Origin: Punctularia strigosozonata HHB-11173 SS5
Taxonomy: Eukaryota > Basidiomycota > Agaricomycetes > Corticiales > Punctulariaceae
Reading direction: 5' to 3'
Assembly (NCBI RefSeq): GCF_000264995.1
Contig: NW_006767445.1
Coordinates: 628,084 to 692,083, forward strand
DNA length: 64,000 nucleotides
In this document: positions 61,466-64,000 of the stretch, piece after piece
Numbering within the stretch: the first letter of the stretch is position 1
Layout: each line of letters begins with the position of its first letter
Notes under the pieces: model-generated
Told to the model about the DNA's origin: nothing
Databases searched by the model: none
Seen by the model: the letters and a program-made list of their open reading frames with translations, nothing else
Program-made: the position numbers and the translations under genes

Positions 61466-62860
61466 TTGATTCTACGCTATCCTTGTTGTCTCTGGCCTCC
61501 ATGGTTGCCCTACACTGTTACCTACCTGCCTACAGCTTCTACACCACGGCCTATGTCCTTCAGCACCTCCACCAGCACCCAGAAGGTCACCCCCTGGGGG
61601 AGAACAACTAGACCCTCAGACAACACTGGGGCCGTGGCATGGAGAGATAAGGCTGCGGCAGCAGCAGGAGCCATCTATAGGGCACTGGAGCCAGGTCAGA
61701 GGGTGCATGTGGTAGGGATTGAGATGGATCTGGTGAAGATGTGGTTGAAGCTAGCTGAGGTCCACATCCAGAAGGTGTCTGGTGCGCGTTTCAACACCCT
61801 GGACGCCCTCATCTCAGTTAGGGAGGGTGCTGACGAGTCCCTCCCTCCCGTCCCTCATTGCTCGAGTCAACTTCCTGCAAGAACTCAAGGCCCTTCATCC
61901 CAAACACTATTGTTGTCTAAGGGTATCTAGCAGCTGGACAACACTCGAGAATGAGCTGGAGAGCACAGACAGTGAGCAGGATGAAGTGCCCAACTCGTCT
62001 GTAGATCTCCAGTAAAACTGTCACCACAGCCTACAAGCTAAAGCGGCCACAGCCATGCGAAATAAGTGCCAGAGAGCTGGCAAGTCACCACAGACAACAA
62101 CTATAGCATCACTGATCTCAACAATGACCTTGCTGCCATGTCCATGCTCCGATCCCTGGGCCCAGAATATGCTGAGTTTGCCTCCTCCCTTGTCCGCTTC
62201 GACCCCAGCTGCTCTGATGTCGTTCAGGCCTTCATCCGTGAACATAACCACCACCCGCCGTGTACCGGAGCCACCAACAATGCTGCCTATCATGCTCAGG
62301 CTGCTCCCGGCTCCTCCATTGCCTAGGACGTCCTCTGCAACTTCTGCGGCTACAAGGGTCACTCCGAGGCCACCTGCCATCTCTGCCAGGGATGTCGCAC
62401 ACAAGGAGATCACGGACCACAAGTCAGGATGTAGCATGCCATGCTTTCAGACCGCCATGGCCGCCTCTGAGGCCCCGGAGGCCCCTGGCTCTCCCCAGAC
62501 CACTGGACAGGCTGTCCATGTCGAGTTGGCTGGCAATGCAAGCTGGCCTCAATGCCGTCTACGCCAGTGCATCCTTGAAATTCTCAACACCTACAGCTTC
62601 AGCACCTGCAGCCCGGTGAAGACTCCTATGAATCCCAACCTCTGCTTGTCGACCTCCATGGCTCCCAGCACTCCTGACGACGTTGCTTACATGCAGGACA
62701 AGCCCTACGTCGGCACTGTAGATGCCCTGCTCTACCTGGCAATCTGCACTCACCTGGACATATCATACTCCTGGCTATGTGTCTTGTCCCACCCAAGGAT
62801 ATGCTTCCTCAGTGCCTGGGTGCACATGAGGTGGAAGGAAAGGTTCCAGCACTGCCCATG
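61466..62860 (+). mobile_element. Ty1/copia-type retrotransposon fossil, internally shortened
   Basis: A gag-like region (about 61466-62330) has ARFNTLDALIS-type wording (here GARFNTLDALISVREG) and a CCHC knuckle (CNFCGYKGHSEATCHL). It is followed soon by the end of the reverse-transcriptase/RNase H region: VKTPMNPNLCLSTSMAP and PYVGTVDALLYLAICTHLD at about 62610-62765. Protease, integrase and most of the reverse transcriptase are missing, so it is a much shortened, old copy with several breaks. LTRs were not identified. Confidence 0.7.
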
Positions 62861-62867
62861 ATCATAG

Positions 62868-62939
62868 CCGTTGCAAGGACAAACACACCCTTTGATGCAG
62901 TGGCCGTTGCAAGGACAAACACTCCCTTTGATGCAGTGG
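62868..62939. repeat. 36-bp tandem repeat, two units
   Basis: Units at 62868 and 62904 both start CCGTTGCAAGGACAAACAC and end TTTGATGCAGTGG, differing at one or two bases. Near-identity suggests a recent slip or duplication. Confidence 0.88.
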
Positions 62940-64000
62940 CAAGCAACCAAACAGGTGGCCTGGCTATCACTCAGGATCACCAGGCAGAGGCTGAGCTTTT
63001 TGGCCATAACACATTCCTCTCCAGTGCATGCGTGGAGCTGATCTTCACTCCACCAGGAGGTGGGAGGTGGGTGCTTATTTACCACCACAGGCATGGGAGG
63101 GCAAGGTGCAACTGGGGGGCCTTCTTTCTGGACCTCATCTTCTTCTGCCCTGAGGTTGGGGCTCGTTTACAAGGCCATTGTGCCACTACATAGCTCTGGG
63201 AGCTGAGGTCATCATCCCCATACTGGAGAGCTCTTTTCTCTATAGCTTCTTTGCTAAGTAGGAAGCCAATAGTGTTAGGTGTTAGAAAGCTGGACAGTGA
63301 GGGAGGGAAGAGATTATACCGGAGTCTACACCCATCATAAAGTCTTCTCCCTGGGAGTCCTCTCCCTCATCATCATTGGAAGAGCCGTGGTAGGCATAGG
63401 CATAGCTCTTCCTAGCTCCTGACCATACTGGTCACACCGGTCTATCATACCCCACACTGCTCAGGAAGGAAAGAGGAGGAGATGATGAGGAGAGAGAGAG
63501 AGGAATAGGCATGCAGATGGAACGCTCACCTGAGGTGGGGGCTAGTGTAAGGGGCTGCTTCACCATATCCGAGTTGGTCTGGACCACACCATGGTCTGCT
63601 GCCTCAGGATGGGCATGCTGAGAGGAGGCCAGGGACATCTTCACGATCTTTTTCTTCTTCTTTGTTGGTGTTTGATCAGCACCGTCTTGTTCATCATCCG
63701 CAGGAGAAACATCTGACTCCTGGCCAGGATCCTAGCCAGAGACGCAAGAGGCCAGGCATACAAGGTCAGCATCTTCAAATGGGTGGTAAGCAGAGGATTA
63801 GATACGACAGGCTGTGATTTACTGGAATCCATGTCCTGGAATTTGTTTTCCACTGCTGGGGGACCCAACAGCAGGCTGGCAAGCTTTTTGGCTAAGTGCA
63901 AGCTTCCTTGAAGGGACTCTATCCCTGGAAAAGGTTTGAAGGAGAAAATGAGGGAAAAGAAACAAAAGAGGGGCTTTTTCCACGTACCAAGTTAGGGTTC
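62940..64000. other. Right end of window: unassigned repeat-island sequence
   Basis: Frames of 70-138 codons on both strands (for example 62777-63193 + and 63641-63901 -) show no family I recognise. The minus frames near 63432-63901 are Ser- and Lys-rich and could be exons of an unknown gene continuing past the window. Confidence in any gene here is low. Confidence 0.3.

Overview
The window reads as nuclear DNA of a filamentous basidiomycete, probably an agaricomycete. The genes are dense and have many 45-60 bp GT-AG introns. Protein content is typical of that group: a class II myosin, a Ypk1/Gad8 AGC kinase, a Kre6/Skn1-type glucan protein and a processive family 2 glycosyltransferase. The right half is a repeat island with a Helitron, Ty3-type chromovirus, DIRS-like and copia fossils, and fungal alpha-kinase-like and Tet/JBP-like genes. 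No database search was possible, so names rest on motif recognition and hand splicing.

Left arm (1 to about 36.4 kb), single-copy host genes in order: the last exon of a small protein; an intramembrane site-2 protease (+); ribosomal protein L38 (-); an 8 kb class II myosin heavy chain (-); a HAD-family hydrolase (+); a class I glutamine amidotransferase (+); a GNAT acetyltransferase fused to an Mss4 domain (-); a Ypk1/Gad8 kinase (+); a MAPKKK-derived probable pseudokinase (-); a Kre6/Skn1-like protein (-) divergent from a processive GT2 polysaccharide synthase (+); mitochondrial release factor 1 (+); an SPX-RING protein (+); and a possible proteasome-assembly-chaperone protein (+). Several concern the cell wall, cytokinesis and growth signalling, but nothing shows co-regulation beyond divergent promoters.

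Right arm (about 36.6 to 64 kb), repeat island: a 39-bp minisatellite inside a repeat that recurs 10 kb away as a foldback element; a Helitron Rep ORF cut off by an LTR; a DIRS-like retroelement fossil lying between two LTRs of one family in opposite orientation, one a solo LTR with a perfect 5-bp target duplication; an alpha-kinase-like gene facing a Tet/JBP-like dioxygenase gene tail to tail; a Ty3-type chromovirus fossil with open frames antisense to its 3' region; and a decayed copia-type fossil.

The most interesting items are the triple-motif-degenerate pseudokinase, the GNAT-Mss4 fusion in one reading frame, the alpha-kinase/Tet-JBP pair inside the repeat island, the antisense cysteine-rich ORF in the chromovirus, and the apparent start-codon-only first exon with a GC-AG intron in the L38 gene.
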